DNA of 64,000 nt from Gordionus sp. m RMFG-2023 (Eukaryota; Nematomorpha; Gordioida; Chordodea; Parachordodidae), in assembly GCF_954871325.1 (NCBI RefSeq), contig NC_088779.1, positions 25,902,869 to 25,966,868 of the forward strand. Reading direction: 5' to 3'. Made by a program: the position numbers and the translations under genes. The notes under the pieces were generated by a model. It searched no databases. It had not been told where the DNA came from and was given only the letters and a program-made list of their open reading frames with translations. Below are positions 45,060-58,400 of the stretch, in pieces; the stretch's first letter is position 1, and the number at the start of each line of letters is the position of its first letter.

Positions 45060-47100
45060 GAATGTAGTTTAATTTGTCGGAAGGAGGAAGAGGGTAAAAA
45101 TAAAGCGGTACAGGCACACAATGGGGAAGAATAAGTGATGGGTAAGGTAACGTGGTTATTAGTTTAGGAGTAAATTAAGGAGTGAAGGAATAGTGATGTA
45201 AGCAAATCAGTGCATAGTTCTGATAGGCAGAATTTTGATGATAATCAAGCGTTGTGGGCCATATAGAGAGCCAAGAGAGACTCGCAGGTAAGAAGAATAG
45301 TAATAAGACATAATTTTGAGCCTCAAGGTAGGGGAGGGATGTTTTTATAGTTGCAGTAAACCAGGTCATATGCCCTGATATTGCCATGAGACAAAATCTT
45401 TTGATTATGAAAAATTTGGACATATCATCTCTATTCAATTAAACAAAAGAGATTAGATTGTGCCGGCTTGGCTAATTTGGTCATAATAGGTAGGAGTGTT
45501 TAGGAGTGTTATACGAGCAATTACAACGACAAAAGTGGTCTTAAAGAGAGAGGGATAGGCCAGAATGCTTTAAATATGCAGGCTATTGAAAGAGAGAAAA
45601 TAGAAGTGGTTTATGTGCTCAATATAAAAGAAACTAAATATAGCTATGGTATGTTTCTTGTGTCGAAAAGAGCGACATGTGGCAAATGGCTTTAGAAATA
45701 TGTGACAATATGATGGCAGAGAATGTGCAATAAAGGTCGGGGCGAAGCGGTTAAGAGTGATAAAGGGAGTGCTTTCCTAGGGAAAAATAAATAAGAGGGA
45801 GGTGTATAATTATGCTACAAGATATGGTTGAACATGATTTTTGTCCTAGAGTAATGTAAAATTTAAATGGAATAATAGTTCCCATGTTGTTTGATAACTA
45901 TTTCGGTAATTGGATGCAATAGATATCAGAGTAGTAGGCTGAATGGGAGATAAGAGAATAAAGGATTAAGAATACTACAATTCAATAAGACTCAATTGGC
46001 AGCAATTGGAAGGTAAATTGAAGCAATATTGAATGAGAGTTGAAGTTTTAGATTTGTGGATTAAAAATCGAAATATAGAAGTTGTGATTGGGCTAGATTG
46101 GTTCACTTGAATAGGTCCATGGAATAGTTTTTAGGGTATTGTCATGTTGAGGCGTATTTGTATTAAAAACTAGTGACTATTATGAAGTTATCAAGAGTGA
46201 GCATGGGTTGCCGGGAGTTGAGACTATGTTGAATTGTGAACTAAGGGAATTTAATTATAGGAGAGAAATGGGGGGAAATAATTTTAAAAGTGATAGGGAG
46301 AAGATAAATAGGAGCTAAATAGGGGAAAATAATTAGAGGGACGAAATAGGGTTAAATAATTTTAATAGAGAATTAAAGGGAAAATATAATAGAGGCAATA
46401 AGGGAAAATAATTATAGGAGCGAAATAGAAAATAATAATTTTAAGAGGAAAATAGGGGGATGCATTATAAAAGCAAAATAGGGGAAAATAATTCTATAAA
46501 TGAAATTGGCCAAATCTAAGACCGAAATATAGGAGAAATTTAAAGAGCGAAATGGGAGGAAAGAATTATAAGTGCGAGAATTTTAAAAGTGTAATAAGGG
46601 AAAAAATAATTATAGGGGAAATATAGGTAAAAATTGTCCAGGGGGAGTTAGACTTTTTAAAGGATATTGTGATATTAAGAGAAGAGAGAAGAAAGGGACT
46701 AATTGTAGTATCAAAGAAACAGAGAGGTCAAAAATTCTGAGGCGCAGAACGATGAAGTAGAGTTGACAACTAATGAAGAAGATAATGACAAAAGTGCAAG
46801 ACAAATTTCGGAGGTTAGTACAAAATTATCAAGAAATTTTCAACAAAGATTTGGGATGCCTTAGAGGTTATGAAGTGGATATTAGAAAAGAAGTAGAAGA
46901 TTTTGTGGGATATAATGGTACATCCCGTACAATACAGAGAATTAGCCACTACATTGGCGCCTGCGAAGAAAGCCAATGGCCGACTCTTTCTAATATGCAA
47001 AATCTGTGGGTTGTGGATGTCAAATATCCCTAGCCATGAATTGAAGAAATATTGGCCAAAAAGGGAAATATATATTTTTCAAAATTTGATTTCCTTACAT
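45060..47100 (+). mobile_element. Ty3/Gypsy-like LTR retrotransposon fossil
   Basis: A purine-rich plus strand unlike its surroundings. Parts that can still be recognised, in order, are a gag-type zinc knuckle (near 45345), a protease-end-like VVIGLDWF (near 46080) and the segment just before the reverse transcriptase core (KVQDKFRRLVQNYQEIFNKD near 46785). The order gag, protease, reverse transcriptase in one orientation supports Ty3/Gypsy. No LTR pair could be found. It is broken in many places and looks old. Confidence 0.6.
46230..46640. repeat. Imperfect purine-rich tandem repeat
   Basis: About a dozen worn units of roughly 25-35 bp built from GGGGAAAATAATTATAGG and AGCGAAATAGG. It lies within the LTR-type fossil, between its protease-like and reverse-transcriptase-like parts. 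Confidence 0.65.
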
Positions 47101-47432
47101 TAAATTTTTTCTTCTTTATTCTATTTGATATACACGGACTTGTTTAAACTACTATATTGGCGATTGAAAATTAAATGCATCTAAATGTATTAATACATAG
47201 AAGTCAGGCCATACCACTATTTTATGATTTACAGATCAAAAAAATGACATTAATATGTCTTAATATAATAATCGATGCAGGCAAAAAAATGGCGCTTTAG
47301 TGAATAACTAATCTAGTAGTATATATGGTAAATAAATCAAGAAAAAAAAATTTTTCCTCTTCAGATTTTTCGAAAATAGAGTTTGTATATTATTAGCTTC
47401 CAATTCCAAAACAGTGGTTGTGATGAGATATA

Positions 47433-47651
47433 GTGCTGCCAAACGGCTCGTTTTGAGCTTATTTCCAAAAACGGTTAACTTAATATTTCACCTAGAAAAA
47501 TGCTGAGTAAACTTTAAAATTTTGCACAGGGAAGAAACAAAGGTCTAGACATATATTATGGAAATCTTAAGGCTTTGGCAATATTTTTATGGATGAAATA
47601 TTGAGTTAGCCGTTTTTAAAAATCTGCTCAAAATGAGCAGTTTAATAACAC
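47433..47651. mobile_element. MITE of the TTGTTAAAC family (TA target site)
   Basis: 219 bp. The left end GTGCTGCCAAACGGCTCG pairs with the right end GAGCAGTTTAATAACAC, and TA flanks both ends. Subterminal CGTTTTGAGC...AAAACGGTTAACTTAA and GAGTTAGCCGTTTTTAAAA pair too. This is the best copy for defining the family. Confidence 0.8.
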
Positions 47652-48059
47652 TACATATGAGCCTCTATATGTCGAAAAATTAGGCGTTGGATATAATTGA
47701 GTTAGAAGCGTCATATTTGAATTTCTTTATATAGCCTAATAGTAGGCCTTTAAGATTATATAATGGTAAAATTTTTTAAAACAGGAAATAAGTAACCGGA
47801 TATAATAATAAAATATATGCTAGAAGATGATTTGTCATATTTATGAGTACTACTTGTATTTTTCAGTATTTTAGGTTAGCTGTTTTATATATATTCCTAT
47901 ATTTATAAAGTATAGAAATTGCATCAACATGATTGCTATATTTTTTTTTAAAGTAACAGTATTTATTTATATGTGTAATTTAAAAATATATATTAAAAAT
48001 ATCATGTAAACTTTTTATAAAATAAAATCTATATAACTTCTGTATTAAATAAAATTAGT

Positions 48060-49290
48060 ATAATAAATTGTGTTGGGAGAGTGGAGGTCAAAAAAGGGAG
48101 TCGTGGATGGCGATACAATTAGATTTGTATATATCATTAGATACAAGCTGTTAAAGATAGAAGCGGTCCTGTGGGTCACCAGTGATGGCGCGAATTTTTT
48201 TGCCAAGGGATTTGAAGAAGGTTAGGGCTTGATTGCCAATAAAACCGGTTATGCCGGATACAATTGGTATGAGATCGCAATTGGTTAGGGAAATGTATTT
48301 ATTAATTTTAGAGTTTTCCGCTCGTATGAATGAGTTGTTACTGAACGAGGAAGCGAATCGGTCGAATCAGCTATAATCCCATGCTAATGGAGTTCCATTA
48401 TTCCAAGGTATTAAGGTCAGCCCATCTGGCCGGATACTATTTTCAGTTGAGAGACTACAGGTTTTAAGGGTTGCAGGAATTTGAGCTGAACGTAGAGCGC
48501 GGAGGTGCCGTTAACTGCACTGTGCGAGAATGTCTACCTTTAGAGTATCGACAATGAAGAGGGTGATGTCTAAAACAATCAACGGGTTGGAAACATAATG
48601 AACATGTGGAGTTGGCCAGTATTTTACAACCAAGACGGAGACCTATTGCTATGCGTAATTCTTTGTTTGTTAAGAGAAGTCCTAAGTTTGAGCTGGGCAA
48701 AGCTTCTAACCATTCATAGCCCGATAGGGAAGGCAAAAGTTGTGGAACTTGCAGTTGTGGGAGAGATAGATTATCAACTGTTAAGGATTCATCAACTGTA
48801 ATGGGCGATAATAAATGTGAAAGGATTGATGTGGATCCCTTAGAAGCAGCACTCGATATTAGATATTCAACGGAGTGGCGTATTAAGGAAAGATCCCAGT
48901 CATGTTGCTTTCGTGATGTGGGGATTGGAGAGGAGAAGGAATTCTCTTTCCAGATTGTTAGGGCGTGGGGAGGTGGGGGGTCGGTGGAGTTATTGCTAAG
49001 TGATAGAATAATTAAGCGTTAGCTTGTTTCTGAGGCTAAAAAGGCATCAAGGCTGAGTGTCCCAGGTGATCTTAGGCCAAGACTTCCAAATTTCGAAGAT
49101 AGAGAGACCTGCATCCAAGAATTTGGGCTGAATTTTATATTGAGGTTGCCTTCTAAAGAGTTTTAGATTGTTAATTCTTGAGAATTTCGGGGAATAAGAA
49201 AAGTGGGGAAGAGCGGAAAGCATGTTGGATTTTTGGAATAAAGAAAAAGTTTTTGAGAAGGAAGAAAGCTTGATGGCAAGAAAGGACTTG
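48060..49290 (-). pseudogene. Non-LTR retrotransposon (LINE): end of reverse transcriptase ORF, broken
   Basis: On the minus strand the pieces are, in order: SWMQVSLSSKFGSLGLRSPG with TLSLDAFLASE, then (48464-48736) SGYEWLEALPSSNLGLLLTN, KELRIAIGLRLGCKI, CSLCFQPVDCFRHHPLHC and KGRHSRTVQL, then RPDGLTLIPWNNGTPLAWDY and GITGFIGNQALTFFKSLGKK with IRAITGDPQ. The C-x2-C-x8-H-x4-C knuckle after the RT/thumb region and the following RPDG..IPW block are typical of a LINE class common in invertebrates. Several stops and frame changes break it; the RT palm is not in the window segment. A GC-rich island in AT-rich DNA. Confidence 0.75.
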
Positions 49291-49481
49291 TAGGATTTTA
49301 TGTAAAAGGTGTAATTACGGAGAAATTTTGTTTTTAAATATGGGGATCCAAAAAATATATATAAACAGCTGTCACTTGTTGTATGTTATTAGATTTTATA
49401 GAGAAAGTATATTCATAAATCTCCACATGATTATTAATCAAAAGGACTCTGATATTTCTTTTAATAGAGACTTATTTAAAG

Positions 49482-52400
49482 ATGTTTGAATATTATATAT
49501 ATACGTTTTATAACACTATTTTAAAGGATAATTTTGATTGTGATGAGTTTCTATTGGAATTTAAGAATAAAGTTGACTTAGAAACTTTGCAGCATGATCT
49601 AGCTTTATACTCAAAGGAAATCAGCACTGAAATATATGATATAATAAATGAAAATTATTCGGATTTTATAGATTTTACGAACAAATTAGTATTTACTTAT
49701 AATATTTTGTTAATTAATATATATTAGTCTGAATTTGAAAATACATATGAAAATTTTAATAATCCATTGAAAGCCTTAAAAAATGAAATAGAAGTAAATA
49801 TAGTTTTCTTATATTACAACCTTTAAATTTAGTTAGTTTATACTAGTATAAATAATAGTGAAAATAGTAACAAGCAATATCTTGAAATATTGATAAATGA
49901 TATTGACTTTAAAGTATATCTGGTTTATATTTTATTTATTTTTAGTAACTAGGAAAATGAACGTTTATGTAATTATTTGCTAAATAATTTGAATAAAATT
50001 GACCAAACTTTAAATGAAAATGATTTGATTATCGATAAATCTTTGTTAAAGTTACCAATAAATGATATAAACTTAGAGGTGAACAGGTTGTAATTATATG
50101 CTTGGTAGCTTGTAATATTTTTTTTATAACAACAGATTTAATGATAATTTTATAATACAAAATATGGGAAATGTTCTGGCAAATATTGAAAGGTGTGCTA
50201 TTGAATATCCTTATTTATTTACTATTAAAAATACATATGACAAATCTGCCAGTCTTCAATATACCCCAGAGGTTACATAAATATATATGTATGTCTAAAT
50301 ACGAAATTTGAAATTTTATTTACAAAATTTAAATATGTTGCCAATTTGGGATTGTTACAATTCATGTCAAACTATGTAAGAATTATCTAAGTTTAAGGTT
50401 TTTAGAAAATGGAGCAGGGTTAGGTATAGCCAGGGTTTTTCTAAGGGGGAGGTTGGTTCCCTACTAATATTATTGGAGTAAGAACCTACTTTAGGCATTT
50501 AATTGTTACATACATTTTTTTAAATAATAGTTTTGTTTTTATACTTTTATTCTTAAAATTTTAAATTATACTATTTTAACAAATAATTGATTGGTTTATT
50601 AAATTCAAATTTTCTCAAAATAATAAAAATATGTTATTATTAGACCTGTCACCAACTAAACTATTACCCACCAACACGAGTTCTAGAAATCTAATCGGTG
50701 GCCCACTTCTTTTTAACTGCCATCAACAGAAGTGCCATAAATCAACAGACATAAATTTAATAGCAATTTTATAATATATATTTTGAATTGATATTTAAAT
50801 TCATTTAAGATAAATTAAAATAAAATGTACACACACACAGATTATCGGCATATCAAATTCAATTTTGTAACTTTATAATCATTAGAGATCTGCAAAGTTA
50901 GGCCCGAGTCTGGCCCAGCCCAAATGGACTTAGGGTTGGGCTCAGGCCCTAATTCAATTTAAAATAATCGGGCCAGGTCTAATATTTTAAAAAAAATTTG
51001 GGCTGGGTCAGGTTGGACCTTGAATTTTTTTAAAATATTTAATTTTTTATGTAAAATAAAAATATCGATTTTATATATTGAAACTAAACGACATTGGGCT
51101 GGGCCGGCAAAACTTTTTTAAAAAAAATTTCGGGCTGGGCCAGGCTTGAAAAATTAGGCCCGATGCAGACCACTAGTTATCATTAATAAATAATCTTATC
51201 TTAAAGATGATCTCCTTGTATTTAACATCAATCCAGTGGTATAAAATTTTATTGTGCTAATTTTATAATATAAAAAATTTTTTTAGTTAGTGGGGAAAAT
51301 TTTATAATTTCTATCCTTTTCTCTCCAAAAATATAGAAAATCTATATCCGGTGAATGGAATTTCCCGAAATGAATATGGCATCTTCGTTCTACAAAGTCA
51401 TTTATGAAGTCATAATTTGTACTTGTAGAATGTTGATATTTCTTCTTGATTTCCAATCTCTATATTTATTAATCTAATATCTCATATTCTATATTACACA
51501 ATTTTAGTTTTAAAAATCTTGGGTCTAGAAAAGTACACTTAGGCCCCATTTATAGTAAACGCGTTTTGTTCAAGTGTTGCGTTATTTAACGCAGCGTTAT
51601 TGCAAAATTAAGTCAAATAAGTAGGTATAAATTTATAAATATGGAGCGTTATGATAACTTTATGATAAAATTTGAAAAACATATGTTGAGATGCATTGAT
51701 AAAAAATAAGCGATACGATTATAAAAATAATATCGAATTCGATAAAAAGGTATATGATTTTTCTTACATATTATATAAAATAATCATCCCTATTTTAACT
51801 TTATCTTAAATTAGTTTTTAAAACTGAATCAGCTGTGAAAGCTGCGCATTAAATAACGCAACGCCTGAAGATAACGCATTTACTATAAACGCAGCATTAG
51901 ATTTTTTTTTGAAATAAAAAGTATAAATAAATTAAAATACTTGTATAATATTACTTGCAAATTGCAACAGATAATCGTAACCCAAGTTTAACATATTTTC
52001 CTTAAGTAAAATAATTTCCTAGTTATTTAATATTAAATACATTTATGTTTCACTTCTGAAAAGTAATTGAGTTTGTAGGCCCTTTTTGTGAAGAGAAATT
52101 ACTTTTCTTTAATTACACATTTTCTCTGATGATATTATACAATTACAACAGTAAAGCTGACCAATCAAAAAGTGTATAAAATATAAATATTATTTTTTTA
52201 AAAATTATGCGCGGATCGTGCTAGCGCATTAGCGCCATTTTCATAAATGGCGGCGTTGTTATTTTAATGGAATATTTATTATTGAAAAAATTATTATATT
52301 GCTTATAGCGATATGTTATATACACTATTTTGTGGAAGAGGAGGGTTAGAGTGGGTGTAGAGGATAGATGGGGGGGGGGGGGGTTATTATCTTAAAATGA

Positions 52401-55400
52401 TATTTACAGGAACAGGTAAATTTTTGGGGATTTTCCCTTGTTTCCTCCCGGGATACACCTTTGTATATGAGGGAGTGTAAGTTATTGAAAAACTTTTTTT
52501 TTATATAATCTGCCAATCAAATCAATTCATCTGAGTTTCAAAAAATTAAAATGTGAATTTTTTTTATCACAAGAGGGTATAGAAAATGGGTAGATAATTA
52601 TTTAATTAATATCCATTTCAGGATACATGATAATCTAATATATTCTCAAATATCAATACACCTCATAAATTCCCTATAATACTTTTTATGAGACAGTATT
52701 ACAAATGTATAAAAAGTATTTTCTTTCTAAAATTAAGCTATTTATCATAAAATTAATCAATCAACCCTAAAAAAGATTATAATTATAATGAAATTCAAAT
52801 TATAAACATTAATTTTTTTTCCAAAATCATAAGCTAAAATTTTGCTTCTTTTTTTTTAACACGAAAATTTTACAATTTTATAAAATTAATAAATCAATAT
52901 CAAACATTAAGAATTCAATATTATACATAAAGTTATTATCAAATGGTAATTTCATTGAGTTGAGTTGTTTTTAAAAAATCTTTTTGAATTGGGTCACTTA
53001 GGGAAAAGACTTTTCTACAGGTTAGGTTAAGTCAAAAAAATTTGTCTCTTAGAGATCTCTACAGGCAAGAGGCCCTTTCCTAGTGTTGTTTAACAGAACT
53101 CAATATTTTAGCCAGAAAAATATTGCATGAGCCTCGAGATTTTACTAACATATGTCTAGACCTTTGTTCCTTCTATGACCAAAATCTTCAGGCTGGCGTG
53201 ATATTTTTCTGGTTGAAATATTAATTTAGCTGATTTTTAACAACACTATCCTTTCCTACTTTACTTCTTGAAAATACCAGAGAAAAAATTATCCGCTACA
53301 TTAGCATATCCAGGATTTATTCAAGGGGTGGTTATTTGTTTTGCGAGGATTTGTCCCCAAACCCTCACTTGATGGCTTCAGCTGGGTCCAGCCTATCAAA
53401 AATTCTGATTAGGTATTTTTGATTTAACTAGGGTTATCTTTACTTTGATTTATCAATATATAAATATTGTTTTGAAAAATCACGAAGCATAAGGGGAAAA
53501 AAAACCTTTTGCTTTGAAAGGAGATAACGATTAATAGGTCATAAGAAAGAATTAAATCATATGCACCTACATGATTGACTGACAGGTAAAGATTTCGGAA
53601 TATTGTTTTTTTTTAAAAATATTTTTTGAAATGTTTTTTTACATCCCTAGTCAATTTCAAATAAATATGTTGGAAAAAAATTGATTACTGTGTTTTTATA
53701 TTTTTATTTTATTGAAACAGTTTACATTGTTTGATAGCTAGATCAAGGAGGTGTGTGGAGGGGGGGGGGGTTGTAATTATTTAGCATGTCTAAACCAAAC
53801 CCCTAAATTCACTATTGATTTAAAAAAAATTCTATTATATAAATCTTCATAAATATATCTATCACTATATGATATCATTTTTTTTTAAATAAATTAATTT
53901 GCCCTGCTATTTAGAAATTAGAAAATATTCTATCAAAAATCATGGATCAATGCGAAAAACTGTTCATAGCCTTGATAGACCACCTAAGATCGACACCTAG
54001 CAAGACTCAAATATTTACCGATCATTTGAATGTCCTTTTACAGATTTACAGCTACTTGAACCGTTACAGTGATGCTGAGAATATCTTAGCAACCAAAATG
54101 GTCGGAATAGATTTAGGAAAGGTTTTAAGAATTTTTTTATAAATATCGGTTTGCGCAACATTCATATAAAATATTTTACTATTATATATATAAGGCTGTT
54201 TCCTAAATGAAAAAAAAATATAAATAAATAAATTTAGTAATTTTGAGGAAAAAAATAACATGAGCTATTTTTGATGTAAAAATAAAATAGTGTTCTAATT
54301 AATTTTTCGAAAGAAAAAAAAATAAATTCCTGTAAATGACGATAAAGATTTTAAAACACTATTTTATTTTTACATTGAAACGGGCCGGGTCGGGTTTTTA
54401 AATTTTTTTAAAATATATGTAAATTTATCAATTTTATGTTGAATTTTTTATGTAAAATAAAAATATGTGATTTTATTTATAGAAAGTAGACGCCATATAA
54501 CATATATCATTTATTTTGAATAATTATAAGAATTAATTTCTATATTTAAATAAATTCGGGCCGGGCCTGCAAAATTTTTTTAAAAAAAATTTCGGGTTCG
54601 GGCCGGGCCGGGTAAAACTTTATAAAAAAAATTTCATGCCGGGCTTGAAAAAATAGGTCTGATGCAGATCATTAGGACACAGCCTAAAATAAATGCTAAA
54701 TATGTAATGTATTTATATTATTTTTCGCAATTTTTCTAAAGATAATAGATCTAGAGAATCTGCAAGGCCCTCCTAAGTATACCTGTTCTACTACAGAACG
54801 CTCATTAAGCGGTTTAGAGACCATTTACCGGGAAATACTGGTATTCGTTTCCGAAAAATGCGATATATTTATTCACCAGACATCGACCGAAAAATGTGGA
54901 ATTCTTAATGGGTTTTTTAAAAAAATTATATTAAGTTTATTAATTATTGAGATCGTTATAATATCAATGTTAGCGGCCATAGCCTGCCTTGATAAATTTG
55001 AGAACATTTCTGGGGTGAATTTACCTAAATGGTCACTTAGAATAATTGTAAGATGGGGTAGAAGAGAATTCATTCTAATAAAGTATGGTATTTTTGCATT
55101 CTAGAGACAATATAAAAATTATTCCATGATTTTGTTTGCAATTCGGAACATAGATTAAAAATGCGGAATATTTATATTTTTAAAAAAATGGCCGAGTTCC
55201 GGTTTTTAGATATGTTAGGAGCATAATTTCGGTTTCTTTTCTATATTTGTCGTCCCGATTCCCAGGGCTTCTTTAAACTGATTATATATTATATTTTATG
55301 TCAAAAAATAAAAGAATATCTGGGTTCAACTTCTTGAAAAACTCTATTTGGCCCGAAATAGTTCACCTCTTCAAGGTTCGGCTATCTGACTATATCTACT

Positions 55401-58400
55401 CCTGTATCAATCCAGACACGTTTCACTCGGTTACTCTTTCTTTATAATTTAAAAAATAAAATATATATTTGAAGATTATAGAATATAAAATGTTTTGTTC
55501 GGGCCCAACGGAAGCTTCTTCATCCCATTTTAGACGCTGCTTCCTCCCCTCCCCTGATATATTAATATAACGGGGATCGCGTAAGCGCGTACCTTTCTGT
55601 AAATAAATGGACCAACCTTTGACAATTTCTAGGATGGTGGGTGAGCTCTTGAGCTTCGAATACCTAAGCCTAACGCCTTCGACTCATACCTTGGACCATC
55701 CCATTTTTTTAAATTATCATTATGTTAATATTGGAATACTTTAAAAGAATAGAAACAATGATTATAATGCGAGACTTTGAATATCGTTTTTAAATATCAC
55801 GATTAGATCTACGGTAATTAAACAATCACCTGTGTGCCTTAGATTAATATCTAGAAATATTAAGCAAATTGGCTTCGATATATTTTAAATATAATCGACA
55901 TATTTATTATTTCGAAGAATTATGTCGCCACTCTAGTTTTCCTGGACGAATTTGAGTCCCATTTCGGTTCGCGGAAGGAAGTTTTGGAGTTCAGGGAAAC
56001 GCCTACGTATCACGAATTCATAGACAAGCCCTGGAACCTGACCATTTACTTTCAAATTAGGTTCAAAATTCAATTTTTTTTTATCCTAGGGAGTGAAAAT
56101 TTTAGGTTTCGTTAAAATTCATAAAGGTTTTGCGAATTCAGAGTCCATATTCCATTAACCCGTGGTTTTAGCAAATTTTTACAATTAGGTCCATTTTGCC
56201 CGCGTTTTTATAAGTTTGAAAGATGCGATCTTGTCGGAATGGTGTAGAAGAATTAGGCTGCGTTTATAGCAAACGCGTTATCTTCAAGCTTTGCGTTATT
56301 TAACGCTATCGAAATCATTTATCATAACCTTCGTCATAATGCTCTATGTCTATAAATTATACCTATTTATTGGCTTGATTTTGTAATAACGAAGCGCTTC
56401 AAAATAATGCGTTTAAGTACAAATACGGCCTTGGCCTTTTAATTTTACACAATTTCTTAGTAAATATTTTTGTATTTATATTAAAAAAATAATATAAAAT
56501 TCAGTAGATAGGTACTCTAAACATGTTCGAATACTATTTAGGAAAAATCAGATCTTTTAAAGAATTAAAAAAGGCGCCCTATAAATGATTTAAGTTTATA
56601 AAAAATTTCTTAATCTACTACAAAATATAACCTAACTTTTGAATATCGTTTTTTTCCATTTACCATTTTTTAAGAATATATATTATACTATTTCTATATA
56701 ATATTTAGATTTCAAGAAATCGCTGGCAATTTTGAAAGGGTTCTGCTTCAAGATCCTTTCGCGAAATGCGAAAGAAGCTCGGATATTAGTATTAAAATAT
56801 GAAATTTTATTATATATTTTCATTCCGCCATTTACGCTAATATATTCATCTTATATAGGAATTAACCATTTTTTCAAAAATAAATTGAGGCGATTTGCTT
56901 TTTTTTTTTAGTTTTTTTTCTTGGAGATGATATAGGCAAGGATTTTTAAAAATTTATATTTCATTTTATTTTTTAATTTCTTAAACATCCTTTTCTAACG
57001 ATTTAGCTCAGAGGGTATATTTATAGTAAGCGCAAATATATATAGCGAATGCATTTGTTTGACTTTTGTATTCTTTTATTGTTATTATGGCCGATATCGC
57101 GCTTAGCATCTCTCATTTTTTGCACATATTTGTTTGTAATTATATGCTATTAAGTTATACATACGTTTTTTTTTCTTTACTAAGATGAAAAAAATTTACC
57201 ACCTTACAATTTACTTTCAACCATGTGCATGCATACCTCGATTCAAACCTGTTGGGATAGGCGCCAAACATTTCTTCCTCCCTTGTCCCAAAAATTTTGG
57301 AAATTAACTCTTCAAATTTTGTCTAGACATCGTTTTTGGATTGAAAAGGTTTTTAGCAAATTTATCGGCTCTTATATATTTTTTTGTGATATATAATTTA
57401 TCAATTGGTCACTAACCGCCCCCAAAGATATAATATATCCAAATTTTTAGGTTGCGCATCTTAGCTCATATTAATTTTTCGCCTCTATTCGGTAAACAGC
57501 TGATTTCTTTTTTGGATTTTTTAATATCGATTTTAATTAAGAATTTGGAACCAGAACATTTCGTCGTGTTAGTATTATAACTATATCCATTTTTTAAAAT
57601 AATTTTTTGTATTTAGATAATAAATAAATAAAATAATATTCCTTGTATTTAAGGTGGATATGAGATCGCGCCATAATGATGCGAATAAAAGATTATTCTA
57701 AATTTATACTTTAACATTTTTATTGGTGATGTGGAAGAATACAGTATTGAGGATTGAGTTATCCATGAAAAAAATATTCAGCCGACGATTTTTAGGGACT
57801 CGAACCTGAACCGAAACCCTTTTTTAAAATTTCTCAGAATTGGTTCGAACTCGTTTTCAAGTGTTTAAAATGTTGTGACTAATTTTAGAGACTTATTTTA
57901 TTGTTTAAATTTTTTTTGATTCCTTAAACGGAGTTGAATATGGATTCGGAATCCAAAATCTGTTGATATTTTCAAAATTCGTTTATAAAGTTTTTAACTC
58001 ATATTTATTCTTATTTTTTCCTAGTTTAAAATTTGTATATTTTTTTTTCAGACAGTTAAATTAGAATTCTAAAAAGAAAATAGTTAGGGAGACGCAACCT
58101 CTATATTTTTTTTTATTAATAGTTACTATAAAATGATAGTTTTAAGATCATGTTAAAATTGCTATTTAATACTATTCTTTTTCAAATATAATTCAAACGC
58201 TCTAAGATAGAATTTATCTTTTATAAAGAAGAGAGCACAAGTTTTGAAGTCAATAATTTTTTACTCTACCGTGTAAGCCAGCTTTCGGTCTGATCTCTTT
58301 TCTCCACTTTTTACGGTCCTGAGCGTCGTCGCCCGTTATGACTTTCTTCCACGTCTTCGATCTTGCCCTTTCGTTCTACGTGCCCAAATCACCTTAGTCT

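Noticed and set aside
54873-55073. 66-codon minus-strand frame
   Set aside because: Shadow of COG2 exon 7, which carries the family pattern on the plus strand.
55500-55700. GC-richer patch in COG2 intron 7 as an extra exon
   Set aside because: Stops in all plus-strand frames and no match to COG2 blocks; more likely a MITE remnant.
57000-57075. tRNA-like start TTTAGCTCAGAGGGTA (A-box pattern)
   Set aside because: No B box, no T arm and no acceptor-stem pairing in the next 75 bases; the sequence turns AT-rich at once.
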